A DNA stretch of 35,766 bases from Methanoculleus sp. UBA374 (GTDB taxonomy: Archaea; Halobacteriota; Methanomicrobia; Methanomicrobiales; Methanoculleaceae): the NCBI GenBank assembly GCA_002508705.1, contig DAYL01000033.1:184013-219778 (forward strand), written 5' to 3'. Under the pieces are notes generated by a model. That model did no database searches. It was not told where the DNA came from and was given only the letters and a program-made list of their open reading frames with translations. Within the stretch, counting starts at the first letter, position 1. Each line of letters starts with the position of its first letter. The position numbers were made by a program, and so were the translations under genes. This document shows positions 7,912 to 16,537 of the stretch, in pieces.

Positions 7912-9099
7912 ATGCGTTCCGGTTCGAGGACCCGCAGCCGCGAGGTCGGCAGGTTCCTGACGCCGCTCCTTCTGCTCTGCTGTCTATCGGTGGCCCTGTG
8001 CGGTGTCGCCGCAGGCGCGGAAGAGGACTATGCTCCCCTCTGGGGAGTGGGGGTCAATGATGCCGTCCGGTCCGTGGCTATCACCCAGGACGGCTCCAGG
8101 ATTGTTGCCGGTGCGGGTTCGGGGATATACCTCCTGGACCGGCAGGGGAACGTCCTCTGGAAGATCCTCGTCGGTTCCCGGGTAAACGGCGTGGGGATAT
8201 CTCCCGAAGGGTCCTACATCGGTGTCGCCGCAGACAAACTCTATCTCTATGACGGGAACGGAAGCCTGCTCTGGACCGAGAAGACGACTTTTATCTACCG
8301 GAGCGTGGCGCTTTCGTCGAACGGCACCTATATTGCCGCAGGGTGCGATAACGGTGCGGTCTATATCTTCGACCTGGACAAGAAACAACTCTGGGATTAC
8401 GATATGGGGACCGATGGTTACGGTATTGCAATCTCGGAAAACGGCCGTAAGATTGCCGTTGGCTGTGACGACCAGGGAGTCTACTACCTGAACAGCCGGG
8501 AGGGGGAATCCTGGAGTTACGGGACCGGCAATCTCGTGAAGAGCGTGGCTCTCACCCCCGATGCGCGGTTCGTGGCGGCCGGGTCCTACGACCGCTGCGT
8601 CTACCTCTCCACAGGGGAGGGTGAGCACCTCTGGAAATATCCCACAAAAGATGCTATCATCGCGGTAGCCCTGACAAACGAGGCCGATGAGATCTTCGCC
8701 GCATCCGGCAGGACCGTCTATGTCCTCGACTGGACGGGCGCGGAACTCCAGAAGATCGCCCTCAGCGGTCGTGCCGAGTCTCTTGCCGTGACTCCCGACG
8801 GCTCGTTCCTTGTCGTCGGTGGCGGCGACGGCGATCGGTTCATCCGTCTCTTCACCGACGATGCGTCCCTGCTTGAGGGCAGGGAGCCGGTAGAGGTTGC
8901 GGCGAACGAGACCGGACCCCAAAACCAGACGGCGAGCGACACGCCCGCTCGCCTACCCCCCCCGGACAACGGTACGGCTACGGCCGGAGTGAATGCTTCA
9001 GCCCGGGATGAAGGGGCCCCGCTCACCTCCCAGGTGGCCGGGTGGCTGGAGAACATCGTAGCCCTCCTCTTTAAGCCCCAGGAAGACTTCCTTGCCTGA
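7912..9099 (+). CDS. Secreted WD40/PQQ-like beta-propeller protein
   Basis: A 395-residue protein with a signal peptide (basic start MRSGSRTRSREVGRF, hydrophobic core LTPLLLLCCLSVALCGVAAG) and then about seven or eight repeats of roughly 40 residues. Each repeat has a core like V.SVALTPDG..VAAGS.D..VYL.D..G..LW.Y, as in WD40/PQQ-like propellers. After residue 320 comes an Asn/Thr/Pro-rich linker with several N-x-T sites, then a short amphipathic tail. It is probably exported and may bind proteins or ligands at the cell surface; no catalytic residues are apparent. I prefer the ATG at 7912 because it gives a normal signal peptide; the ATG at 7840 is close to the likely transcript start and is a real alternative. 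Confidence 0.75.
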   Translation: MRSGSRTRSREVGRFLTPLLLLCCLSVALCGVAAGAEEDYAPLWGVGVNDAVRSVAITQDGSRIVAGAGSGIYLLDRQGNVLWKILVGSRVNGVGISPEGSYIGVAADKLYLYDGNGSLLWTEKTTFIYRSVALSSNGTYIAAGCDNGAVYIFDLDKKQLWDYDMGTDGYGIAISENGRKIAVGCDDQGVYYLNSREGESWSYGTGNLVKSVALTPDARFVAAGSYDRCVYLSTGEGEHLWKYPTKDAIIAVALTNEADEIFAASGRTVYVLDWTGAELQKIALSGRAESLAVTPDGSFLVVGGGDGDRFIRLFTDDASLLEGREPVEVAANETGPQNQTASDTPARLPPPDNGTATAGVNASARDEGAPLTSQVAGWLENIVALLFKPQEDFLA

Positions 9100-9117
9100 T
9101 GCCCGCGCGGGGGGCAC

Positions 9118-9882
9118 TTAGACCCTGTGCCTGCTCCCGCTCGCGTCGCGCGTGTAGTGTCCGAACTCGCTCTCGATCAGGGCGTCGCCGGAAAAGACGG
9201 GGCCGTCCCTGCAGACCCGCAGGCCGTGCGGGTCGGTGCAGCACGAGCCGCAGAGGCCGATCCCGCACTTCATGTAGCGGTGGAGGGAGAACTGTCCCCG
9301 CTCCGCACAACCTTCCCGGTCGAGGGCGGCGAGCACCGCAGCCATCATGATCTCCGGCCCGCAGACACAGATGTGGCTGAAGTCGGCAAGGTCGATCCGT
9401 GACACGAGCTCGGTCACGAACCCATGGTGACCGGCGGTGCCGTCGTCGGTCGCGACCATCAGCGTCGCCGCTTCCCGTATCCGGCCGGCGAAAAGGAGTT
9501 CTGCTGCGGTCCGTGCGCCGAGGAGGAACGTATCCACCTGCCCGGCCGCAACAAGCGGCAGCAGCGGGGAGGCACCGACGCCGCCTGCTATGGCGAGCGT
9601 CCTCCCGGAGACCGTAAAACCGTTTCCGTACGGACCCCTGATCCCGATCCGGTCGCCCTCGTGCATCGCAAAGAGGGCGGCGGTCGCATCCCCCACTTTC
9701 TGGACGGTGATCGCGGACGGGGAGGAGAGGGCCATCGGGATTTCGTCCACGCCCGGCACCCAGACCATCACGAACTGCCCCGGGCGGGCGGCGATCTCGC
9801 GGTCGAAGACGAACGTCCTGACCGACGGCGTCTCCTCTACGATTTTTTGTATCGTAACCCCAACGGGCATCTGCTCATCCAT
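9118..9882 (-). CDS. pyrK: Dihydroorotate dehydrogenase electron transfer subunit
   Basis: A 254-residue iron-sulfur flavoprotein that carries electrons from the PyrD1B flavin to NAD or another acceptor in pyrimidine synthesis. The FAD-binding domain is N-terminal (RPGQFVMVWVPG, then GPYGNGF), the nucleotide-binding segment is AIAGGVGASPLLPL, and the C-terminal [2Fe-2S] ligands are Cys206, Cys211, Cys214 and Cys224 (CX4CX2CX9C). The ATG at 9882 overlaps the pyrD stop by 8 bases, so the pair is translationally coupled. Its end is 18 bases from the end of the convergent propeller gene. Confidence 0.92.
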   Translation of the reverse strand: MDEQMPVGVTIQKIVEETPSVRTFVFDREIAARPGQFVMVWVPGVDEIPMALSSPSAITVQKVGDATAALFAMHEGDRIGIRGPYGNGFTVSGRTLAIAGGVGASPLLPLVAAGQVDTFLLGARTAAELLFAGRIREAATLMVATDDGTAGHHGFVTELVSRIDLADFSHICVCGPEIMMAAVLAALDREGCAERGQFSLHRYMKCGIGLCGSCCTDPHGLRVCRDGPVFSGDALIESEFGHYTRDASGSRHRV

Positions 9883-10762
9883 GGGCGCACCCCACGATCT
9901 CGCGTGCATCGATGCCGTCGTGGCTGTAGAGGTCGTTTGCTATCGTCGAGAAGATGCCGATATCGTCGACGACCGCGCTCCCGATCTCGACGGCGCTTGC
10001 TCCCGCCATCATCATCTCGACGATGTTATCGGCGGTCGAGACACCGCCGCACCCGATAACCGGGATGGAACACGCCTCATAAAGGTCGTAGACGCACCGG
10101 ACGGCGATGGGAAAGATAGCCTTCCCGGAGAGCCCGCCGAAGCGGTTCCCGAGCACCGGCCGGCGGAGCGCCGTCGAGATCCGCATCGCCTTTACCGTGT
10201 TGACCGCAACGACCGCATCCGCTCCGCCGCGTTCCGCAGCCGCTCCGATCCCCCCGATGTCAGCGACGTTCGGGGTGAGTTTCACCCAGGTCGGGACCCC
10301 GAGAGCGGTCACCGCCTTCGTACACTCCTCCACGAGAGCCGGGTCGCTTCCGATCGCGGCTCCGTAGCCCGCCGCGTGCGGACAGGAGAGGTTCAACTCG
10401 AACCCGGACGCCTTACCGGAGAACCATCCGGCGACCGTCCGGAACTCTTCGGGGGTCCCTCCGAAGATGCTCACGATCACCGGTTCGCCCGCGAGAACGG
10501 CCAGCTCGTCCGCGAACGCGGCGGAGGGGTTCGGCAGGCCCATGGCGTTGATGATACCGCCGTCGACGACAACCAGGCAGGGTCCGGGATGGCCCGGGTT
10601 TGGGCCCGGGCCGATGGATTTCGTGACCACACCCCCCGCACCGTTCGCGAGGACGCGGGCGAGCGACGCCCCGGTGGTTCCGAGGATGCCGGCCGCCAGC
10701 AGAAGGTGGTTCTTCAACCGGACGCCGCCGACCTTGATGGGGCCAGGATAAAGCGTAACCAT
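9875..10762 (-). CDS. pyrD: Dihydroorotate dehydrogenase, class 1B catalytic subunit
   Basis: A 295-residue FMN-dependent TIM-barrel enzyme that oxidises dihydroorotate to orotate in pyrimidine synthesis. The catalytic base Cys127 sits in NLSCPHA, which marks class 1 enzymes, and Lys161 in WVKLTPN is a typical FMN/substrate contact. The phosphate-binding end VIGCGGVSTADNIVEMMMAGA is present. Class 1B is inferred from the adjoining pyrK, whose product it needs. Promoter elements lie at about 10784-10794 on this strand. Confidence 0.93.
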   Translation of the reverse strand: MVTLYPGPIKVGGVRLKNHLLLAAGILGTTGASLARVLANGAGGVVTKSIGPGPNPGHPGPCLVVVDGGIINAMGLPNPSAAFADELAVLAGEPVIVSIFGGTPEEFRTVAGWFSGKASGFELNLSCPHAAGYGAAIGSDPALVEECTKAVTALGVPTWVKLTPNVADIGGIGAAAERGGADAVVAVNTVKAMRISTALRRPVLGNRFGGLSGKAIFPIAVRCVYDLYEACSIPVIGCGGVSTADNIVEMMMAGASAVEIGSAVVDDIGIFSTIANDLYSHDGIDAREIVGCAHG

Positions 10763-10783
10763 TGAAAAAAGGTAGGAGTGAGG

Positions 10784-10815
10784 TATTATTATACTCTCGC
10801 GCCAAGGTATAATAA
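10784..10815. promoter_or_regulatory. Divergent TATA pair in a 9-bp inverted repeat
   Basis: ttattatac at 10786-10794 and gtataataa at 10807-10815 form a perfect 9-bp inverted repeat with a 12-base spacer (10795-10806). On the minus strand the left arm is a TATA box (gtataataa) about 25-33 bases before the pyrD ATG, right for a near-leaderless start. On the plus strand the right arm is a TATA-like box pointing to the malate dehydrogenase gene, though about 155 bases ahead of its start. The symmetry may also form an operator for a dimeric regulator. Confidence 0.5.
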
Positions 10816-10970
10816 GGAATGAATACGCTCCGCTCTCCGGAGCCCGGGTAACCGGTATGGGCGGCGGTGAGAGACCTTACTTCCCTGTTGGATCGTTATT
10901 TTCCGTATAGCAGGGTGCTTTCACGCGCGCAGAATCGTTTGCCGTTATCTGAATGTACAGGACCGATACT

Positions 10971-11837
10971 ATGACCTCGCTCGCAATTTTAGGGGTAGGA
11001 AAGGTGGGAGGCGAAGCGGCGTTTCTCTCCGCCGCGCTCGGTCTCGTCGACGAGATCGTCGTCTACGACGTGTACGAGCCCCTCCTCCGGGCACAGGTGC
11101 TCGACCTGCAGCACACGGGCCTCGACGTCGCGATCTCAACAGAGATGGCGGCGATGCGGGATGCCGATATCTTCGTCTTTGCAGCGGGCACCCCGAGGAC
11201 GCCCGCTATCAAGACCCGGGCCGACCTCCTCGAGGCCAATGTCCCGGTGGTGGAGCGCTGCAGCAGGCACCTGCAGGGATTTTCCGGGGTCGTCATCACC
11301 GTCACGAACCCGATGGACGCAAACAACTACGGCCTCTGGAAGATGCTGGGTATCGACCGGCGGCGGTGCATCGGCTTTGGCGGCCAGCTCGACAGCGCAC
11401 GGTTTGCCCGTTTCCTCAAAGAGGCCGGGATTTCCGGGCCCGCCTGGGTGCTCGGCGAGCACGGCGATCACCAGGTGCCGCTCTTCTCGAAGACCGGCGC
11501 CGATCCCGGTGTCGGGGAGCGGGAGGCGATCCTCTCCCGGATGCGGGGGGCGAGCATGGAGGTGATCCGCGGCAAAGGCGGCACGGTCTTTGGCCCCGCA
11601 TACCACATCGCCATGCTGATACGCACAATCCTCGACGACCGGCGCGAGGTCCTCCCCTGCTCATGTGTGCTCGACGGCGAATACGGCCTATCCAACTGCT
11701 CGCTCGGGGTTCCCGCCCGGATCGGCCGCGAGGGTATCCTCGGCATCGAGGAGTGGGATCTGGACCCGTGGGAGGGTGCGAAGATGGCGGAAGCGGGGGC
11801 GTTCGTGCAGACTCTCTGCAGGAGATTCGATGTCTGA
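10971..11837 (+). CDS. mdh: Malate/lactate dehydrogenase family protein
   Basis: A 288-residue NAD(P)-dependent 2-hydroxyacid dehydrogenase. The Rossmann motif GVGKVG is at 8-13, with Asp33 at the end of the second strand suggesting NAD. Substrate-binding arginines fit TPRTPAIKTR (Arg76 and Arg83) and Arg144 (with Asp141); the catalytic His164 is in GEHGDH. In methanogens malate dehydrogenase belongs to the partial TCA pathway. I chose the ATG at 10971, just before the first strand; the ATG at 10953 adds six residues and cannot be excluded. Neither has a clear ribosome binding site. The gene overlaps the DNA polymerase start by 8 bases. Malate versus lactate specificity is inferred. Confidence 0.85.
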   Translation: MTSLAILGVGKVGGEAAFLSAALGLVDEIVVYDVYEPLLRAQVLDLQHTGLDVAISTEMAAMRDADIFVFAAGTPRTPAIKTRADLLEANVPVVERCSRHLQGFSGVVITVTNPMDANNYGLWKMLGIDRRRCIGFGGQLDSARFARFLKEAGISGPAWVLGEHGDHQVPLFSKTGADPGVGEREAILSRMRGASMEVIRGKGGTVFGPAYHIAMLIRTILDDRREVLPCSCVLDGEYGLSNCSLGVPARIGREGILGIEEWDLDPWEGAKMAEAGAFVQTLCRRFDV

Positions 11838-14268
11838 TCAGGTGTCGGAGTCCCGTATGAGCGTTCCGTCGACCCTGGACGATTTCAGCAGGGCCCGGAT
11901 CGGCATTCACCAGGTTGAATACAGCGTCGGCGCTGAGACCCCGATCATCCACATCTTCGGCCGGGACGCTTCCGGAAAAGCCGTCCAGGTCGATGTAACC
12001 GGCTTTCGGCCCTACTTCTACGTGCCCGCCGACGAGGTGGAGAAGCGTCGACCCCCAGAGGGAGTTGAAGTGGAGCCCGGGACGACCTACCGCTCCATCC
12101 GCGGCGAGCTGCTCCGGCGCCTCTACACCCGGCGCCCCAGCGATGTCCGTGACACCCGTAGCCTGTTTCGGGAGCACTACGAGGCCGATATCCCGTTTGC
12201 CACCCGTTTCATGATCGACTGCGGTCTTTCCGCCGGCGTGGAGCTCCCTGCCGGAACCTCCGTGGTCGACTACCGCGAACTCGCGCCGTCCGATGTCGTA
12301 GCCCCCGCGCGCACCTGCATCATGGATATCGAGTGCGTGGACGAGCAGGGGTTCCCCGAGCCCGAACGGGACCCGATAATCTGCGTTACCTGCTGGGATT
12401 CTTTCGACGAGGACTATGTGACCCTCCTCTGGCAGCCCGGCGGGGTGCAGGGCGATGTCCCGGACCTCTGTGTCAATGGGCGGCACCGGGTCGTCCGGTA
12501 TCCCGACGAGGTCTCGATGCTCCGGGGGCTCGTCGACTACGTCCGGAAGCGCGACCCGGACATCCTCTCGGGCTGGAACTTCGTGGAGTTCGATATCCCC
12601 TACATCCTGAAACGGATGGCGACGCTCGGCCTCCGGGCCGAGGACCTCGCGCGTCTCCCCGGACAGACCGCGCGGGACGCCGTCCGGGGCAGGGCAATCT
12701 TCGACCTTCTCTCCGCCTACCGGAAGATGCACCAGGCCCAGAAGGAGTCCTACCGGCTCGATGCGGTTGCCGACGAGGAACTCGGAGTGACGAAGGTCCG
12801 CTATAGCGGAACGGTCACCTCGCTCTGGCGGTCCGACCCGGCGCGGCTTGTGGAGTATAACTGCCGGGACGTCGAACTCTGTGTCGGGATCGATAAAAAG
12901 GACAATATCATTGAGTTCTACCGGGAGATCTCCCGGTACGTCGGGTGTCCGCTCGACCGGACGCTGAACTCGTCAAACGTCATCGATATCTATGTCCTGC
13001 GGAAGGCGTCGGGCAGGTTCGTCCTCCCCTCGAAGGGGCTCGCCGCCGGGGACGAGTTTGAGGGGGCGACCGTCTTCGAGCCCGCCACCGGCCTCCGGGA
13101 GAACGTGGTGGTCCTCGACCTGAAATCGCTCTACCCGATGGCGATGATGACGATCAACGCCTCGCCCGAGACGAAGAACCCGGAGGGCGAGCTGCGTGCT
13201 CCAAACGGCGTCCGGTTCTCCCGGGAACCGGACGGGTTAACGAGGAGCATCATCGCCGAACTTCTCGAGGAGCGGGACGAGCGCAAGCGCCTGCGCAATC
13301 AGTACCCCTTCGGGTCGCCGGAGTACGTCCTCTACGACCTCCAGCAGAACGTCCTGAAGGTGATCATGAACTCTTACTACGGGGTCTCGGGCTACACCCG
13401 ATTCAGGCTCTACGACCGCGAGATCGGGTCGGCCGTCACCTCGGTCGGCCGGGCGATCATCAGGCACACCCGCGACGTCATCACCGGTCTTGGCTATCAG
13501 GTCCTCTACGGCGATACCGATTCCTGTATGGTCGAGGTTCCGCCGGGGGACCTTTCGGAGACCATTGAGCGGGCGAGGGCGATTGAAGCCCGGCTGAACG
13601 CGAGTTACGGCGATTTCGCGAAGACCGAACTCAACGCCGACAGGCACTACTTCTCCATCAAGTTCGAGAAGGTCTACAGCCGCTTCTTCCAGGCCGGCAA
13701 GAAGAAGCGCTACGCCGGGCACCTTGTCTGGAAGGAGGGCAAGGACGTCGACGAGGTCGATGTCGTCGGGTTCGAGATCCGGCGGAGCGATTCGCCGCAG
13801 ATCACGCGGGAGGTGCAGCGCGACGTCATCGAGATGATCCTCCGCGGGGACGCGTTCGAGGACGTGCAGGGATACCTGCGCGACGTCATCAGGAAGTACC
13901 GCCGCGGGGAGTATTCCCTCGACGAGGCAGGCATTCCCGGGGGGATCGGAAAGAGCCTGGAGAGTTACGAGAACGACGACGCCCATATCCGCGGCGCCAA
14001 GTACTCGAACAAGTATCTCGGCACCGATTTCAAGCGGGGCAGCAAACCCAAGCGCGTCTACATAAGGACCGTCACGGCGAAGTACCCGCGGACGGATGTG
14101 GTCTGCTTCGAGTACGCCGACCAGGTGCCGCCGGAGTTCGTCGTCGACTGGGAGACGATGCTTGAGAAGACGCTCAAGGGGCCGATCTCACGGATCATCG
14201 AGCCGCTGGGGTGGGACTGGCACGACGTCGATCCGTCGCGGACGACGCTCTTCGATTTCGGAATGTGA
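11830..14268 (+). CDS. polB: DNA polymerase family B (DNA-directed DNA polymerase)
   Basis: An 812-residue replicative/repair DNA polymerase with 3'-5' proofreading. The exonuclease I motif is DIE at 166-168. Polymerase motif A is DLKSLYP (430-436), motif B is KVIMNSYYG (510-518) and motif C is YGDTDS (560-565), all with intact catalytic aspartates. Length fits archaeal PolB. No intein or insertion is visible in the motif C or motif A region, where archaeal PolB genes often carry one. The ATG at 11830 overlaps the malate dehydrogenase stop by 8 bases; the longer open frame upstream lies entirely within that gene. Confidence 0.95.
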   Translation: MSDQVSESRMSVPSTLDDFSRARIGIHQVEYSVGAETPIIHIFGRDASGKAVQVDVTGFRPYFYVPADEVEKRRPPEGVEVEPGTTYRSIRGELLRRLYTRRPSDVRDTRSLFREHYEADIPFATRFMIDCGLSAGVELPAGTSVVDYRELAPSDVVAPARTCIMDIECVDEQGFPEPERDPIICVTCWDSFDEDYVTLLWQPGGVQGDVPDLCVNGRHRVVRYPDEVSMLRGLVDYVRKRDPDILSGWNFVEFDIPYILKRMATLGLRAEDLARLPGQTARDAVRGRAIFDLLSAYRKMHQAQKESYRLDAVADEELGVTKVRYSGTVTSLWRSDPARLVEYNCRDVELCVGIDKKDNIIEFYREISRYVGCPLDRTLNSSNVIDIYVLRKASGRFVLPSKGLAAGDEFEGATVFEPATGLRENVVVLDLKSLYPMAMMTINASPETKNPEGELRAPNGVRFSREPDGLTRSIIAELLEERDERKRLRNQYPFGSPEYVLYDLQQNVLKVIMNSYYGVSGYTRFRLYDREIGSAVTSVGRAIIRHTRDVITGLGYQVLYGDTDSCMVEVPPGDLSETIERARAIEARLNASYGDFAKTELNADRHYFSIKFEKVYSRFFQAGKKKRYAGHLVWKEGKDVDEVDVVGFEIRRSDSPQITREVQRDVIEMILRGDAFEDVQGYLRDVIRKYRRGEYSLDEAGIPGGIGKSLESYENDDAHIRGAKYSNKYLGTDFKRGSKPKRVYIRTVTAKYPRTDVVCFEYADQVPPEFVVDWETMLEKTLKGPISRIIEPLGWDWHDVDPSRTTLFDFGM

Positions 14269-14400
14269 CCGTCCAGGGGCGCCCCGGTGGTGGCGCGACC
14301 CGCCCGGCCGGAGCAGATGCCCACCTTCTCTTGTTCGCCCCGGCTTTTTCGTGGCTCGGTTGCGAGCCTCCGGAATCATTAAATAGTTTCTTGCGCACCC

Positions 14401-14438
14401 ATTCTATTGCAGTAGAATATAATGTAACATTCTATTGC
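14401..14438 (+). promoter_or_regulatory. Palindromic operator/promoter of the BlaI-type repressor
   Basis: attcta (14401-14406) and tagaat (14413-14418) form a 6-6-6 inverted repeat. A second attcta at 14429-14434 pairs with the same tagaat arm, and attctattgc is directly repeated at 14401-14410 and 14429-14438. aatgt-a-acatt (14421-14431) is a further perfect palindrome. A TATA-like aatataat lies inside at 14415-14422 and another, ttaaatag, just upstream near 14379-14386. Overlap of palindromes with the promoter suggests autorepression by the BlaI-like product of the next gene. Confidence 0.55.
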
Positions 14439-14473
14439 CGGGGCTCACTGCCCCTCCGAAGGAGTGTACGCAG

Positions 14474-14833
14474 ATGGCGATCAAGTTATTCGATTCCGAA
14501 CTGAGAGTGATGGACGTTCTCTGGCGGGAGGGGGACACCACCGCGAAGCGGATTGCCGAGGACCTCAAGGAGCAGGTGGGCTGGAGCAAGACCACCACCT
14601 ACACCGTCATCAAGAAGTGCCTTGACAAAGGAGCTATCGAGCGGCGCGACCCGAACTTTGTCTGCCGCCCGCTGATCACGCGGGAGCAGGCCCGGGAGTT
14701 CGAGACCACCGAACTGATCAATAAACTCTACGACGGTGCCGCCGACCAGCTTGTCGCTTCGATTCTCGGGCGCAGGAACCTCTCTCCCGAAGAGATTGAA
14801 CGTCTGAAGCGGCTTGTCGAGAGTCTGGAATGA
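14474..14833 (+). CDS. BlaI/MecI-type transcriptional repressor
   Basis: A 119-residue winged-helix DNA-binding protein. Its N-terminus (LFDSELRVMDVLWREGDTTAKRIAEDL, then WSKTTTYTVIKKCLDKGAIERR) matches the BlaI/MecI/Penicillinase repressor family, and the C-terminal half carries the dimerisation helices. Such repressors are released by proteolysis when a membrane M56 sensor is activated; the next gene encodes that type of protein. The ribosome binding site is GAAGGAG at 14458-14464. Palindromes upstream are its likely operator. The signal it responds to in an archaeon, which has no peptidoglycan, is unknown. Confidence 0.85.
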   Translation: MAIKLFDSELRVMDVLWREGDTTAKRIAEDLKEQVGWSKTTTYTVIKKCLDKGAIERRDPNFVCRPLITREQAREFETTELINKLYDGAADQLVASILGRRNLSPEEIERLKRLVESLE

Positions 14834-14843
14834 GGTGACGACT

Positions 14844-16385
14844 GTGTCGATCGTGGATATGACCCTCTCCGTCTCTCTCCTCATCCTGGCGGTCGTGGCG
14901 ATCCGGGCGCTCTTCCTTCACCGGGTGCCGAAAGTCACGTTTCTCGCATTGTGGGGGATCGTGGTCTGCCGTCTGCTCGTTCCGTTCTCGGTCCCATCGC
15001 GGTTCAGCGTCTACACGCTGCTCGACCGGGTGAGGGATATGGTTACGGAACCGGTCGGCACGTCAATCTCAACCGGCGGCAGTATCGTCTCCGCTGTCGG
15101 AACGCCTGCCCCGGCGGCATCGTCCGCCCTGGCCGTCTCCCCGGTGATGCTGGTCTGGCTGTCGGGTGTGCTTATCTGCGCCCTGTTCTTCGCCGTCACG
15201 CACGTGCGCTGCCTCCGCGAGTACCGGACGGCACTGCCGGTCGCAAACGACTTCGTGACCCTGTGGCAGCGGGAACACCCGTTGCGGCGGTCCGTGCGGA
15301 TCAGGCAGCTGGACACCATCTCCGCGCCGCTGACCTATGGGTTTGTCAGGCCGGTGGTGCTGCTGCCGAAGACGACGGAGTATGCCGACGAAGAGCAGCT
15401 GGGATACGTCCTTGCCCACGAGTATACGCACGTCCGGCGGTTCGATGCGCTGGCGAAGTGGCTGCTCGCGGCTGCGCTCTGTGTCCACTGGTTCAACCCC
15501 CTGGTCTGGGTGATGTACGTCCTCGCGAACCGCGATATCGAACTCGCCTGCGACGAGGCGGTCGTGCGGACGTTCGGGGAGGCGACGAAGTCCGCGTATG
15601 CCCGTGCCCTGATCGGCATGGAGGAGAAGAAGAGCAGGCTGAACCCGTTCTGCAACGGGTTCGGAAAAATTGCAATCGAAGAAAGGATCGTGGCTATTAT
15701 GAAAACGAAGAGAACGACGACTATCGGTATTGTTCTGGCGCTCGCACTGGTTGTCGGTACCGCAACGGCATTTGCGACGTCGGCAATGATCGATGAAAAG
15801 AATCGGGATGAGAATACGACCCACGGGGATGTAGGTGTGAGTACCGCGGCGGGCATGCTTCTCTCCCGGCTTGATGAGGATACGGGAAACGTTGTCATCA
15901 GCATGGATAATGGAAGAACATGGATGAGCGAGGAAGACTATGCTAGGGCTTATCCGACGCCCGAGGTCGAATGGTGGACTTACGACGAATATAAGGAATG
16001 GCTGGATAATGAGAAAATCCAGTTGCAGAGCATAATTGGGGGAAAAGGCTGGAATCCAACGGACGGCTGGTATGTCTGGACGCAGGAAAAGGTAGATAAG
16101 ACCGTTAAGATGTACGAGGGAACGTTGGAGGATATTAAAAACGGTATGAAACTGTCCAAAACAGTGGATGGAAGCGACGAGATCGTGATGTCGTACTATC
16201 AGGGAGACATAGCTACATCATATGGGGTTTGTATCGTAAACGACGAAGGCAAAGAGGTTCTTTTCGGCCCATATGACACCGAAGAAGAATTGCTCGCCCA
16301 GGTTCGCCCTTATTGCGAGGCAGAGGTAAGGGCGGGCAATATGACCCGGCAAGAGGCCGACGAGATCTTAAGCCGGTATCAGTGA
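14844..16385 (+). CDS. BlaR1-like M56 membrane metallopeptidase
   Basis: A 513-residue membrane protein. Hydrophobic segments occur near 8-20, 33-45 and 95-115, the zinc-protease motif HEYTH is at 192-196 and a third ligand Glu233 is in ELACDE. Another membrane helix (IGIVLALALVVGTATAFA, about 297-315) follows. The outer C-terminal part, about 200 residues, has no beta-lactamase-like sensor domain; it reads like the tail of clostridial M56 proteins (WWTYDEYKEWL, WTQEKVDKTVKMYEG, SKTVDG). The start is the GTG at 14844, with GAGGTGA at 14832-14838 five bases away. It follows the repressor by 10 bases. The 3' third is richer in A and T than its neighbours, consistent with transfer. Confidence 0.82.
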   Translation: MSIVDMTLSVSLLILAVVAIRALFLHRVPKVTFLALWGIVVCRLLVPFSVPSRFSVYTLLDRVRDMVTEPVGTSISTGGSIVSAVGTPAPAASSALAVSPVMLVWLSGVLICALFFAVTHVRCLREYRTALPVANDFVTLWQREHPLRRSVRIRQLDTISAPLTYGFVRPVVLLPKTTEYADEEQLGYVLAHEYTHVRRFDALAKWLLAAALCVHWFNPLVWVMYVLANRDIELACDEAVVRTFGEATKSAYARALIGMEEKKSRLNPFCNGFGKIAIEERIVAIMKTKRTTTIGIVLALALVVGTATAFATSAMIDEKNRDENTTHGDVGVSTAAGMLLSRLDEDTGNVVISMDNGRTWMSEEDYARAYPTPEVEWWTYDEYKEWLDNEKIQLQSIIGGKGWNPTDGWYVWTQEKVDKTVKMYEGTLEDIKNGMKLSKTVDGSDEIVMSYYQGDIATSYGVCIVNDEGKEVLFGPYDTEEELLAQVRPYCEAEVRAGNMTRQEADEILSRYQ

Positions 16386-16537
16386 TCGGCATGCGAATGA
16401 ACCCGCGTGCCTCCCGGCGCCAGACCACGGTCGGGAAACACCGGTGCAGGCCCGGGGTTCCCGGGTAACCCCGGCGATCCCGACAGCCGGAATACGGCGC
16501 GAGGACCCCCGATTCCGGTGGCCGGAGTTATTCCGCG

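Noticed and set aside
11416..12732. A long open frame on the minus strand across mdh and polB.
   Set aside because: It crosses two well-supported genes on the other strand and has a low-complexity Arg/Pro/Gly composition.
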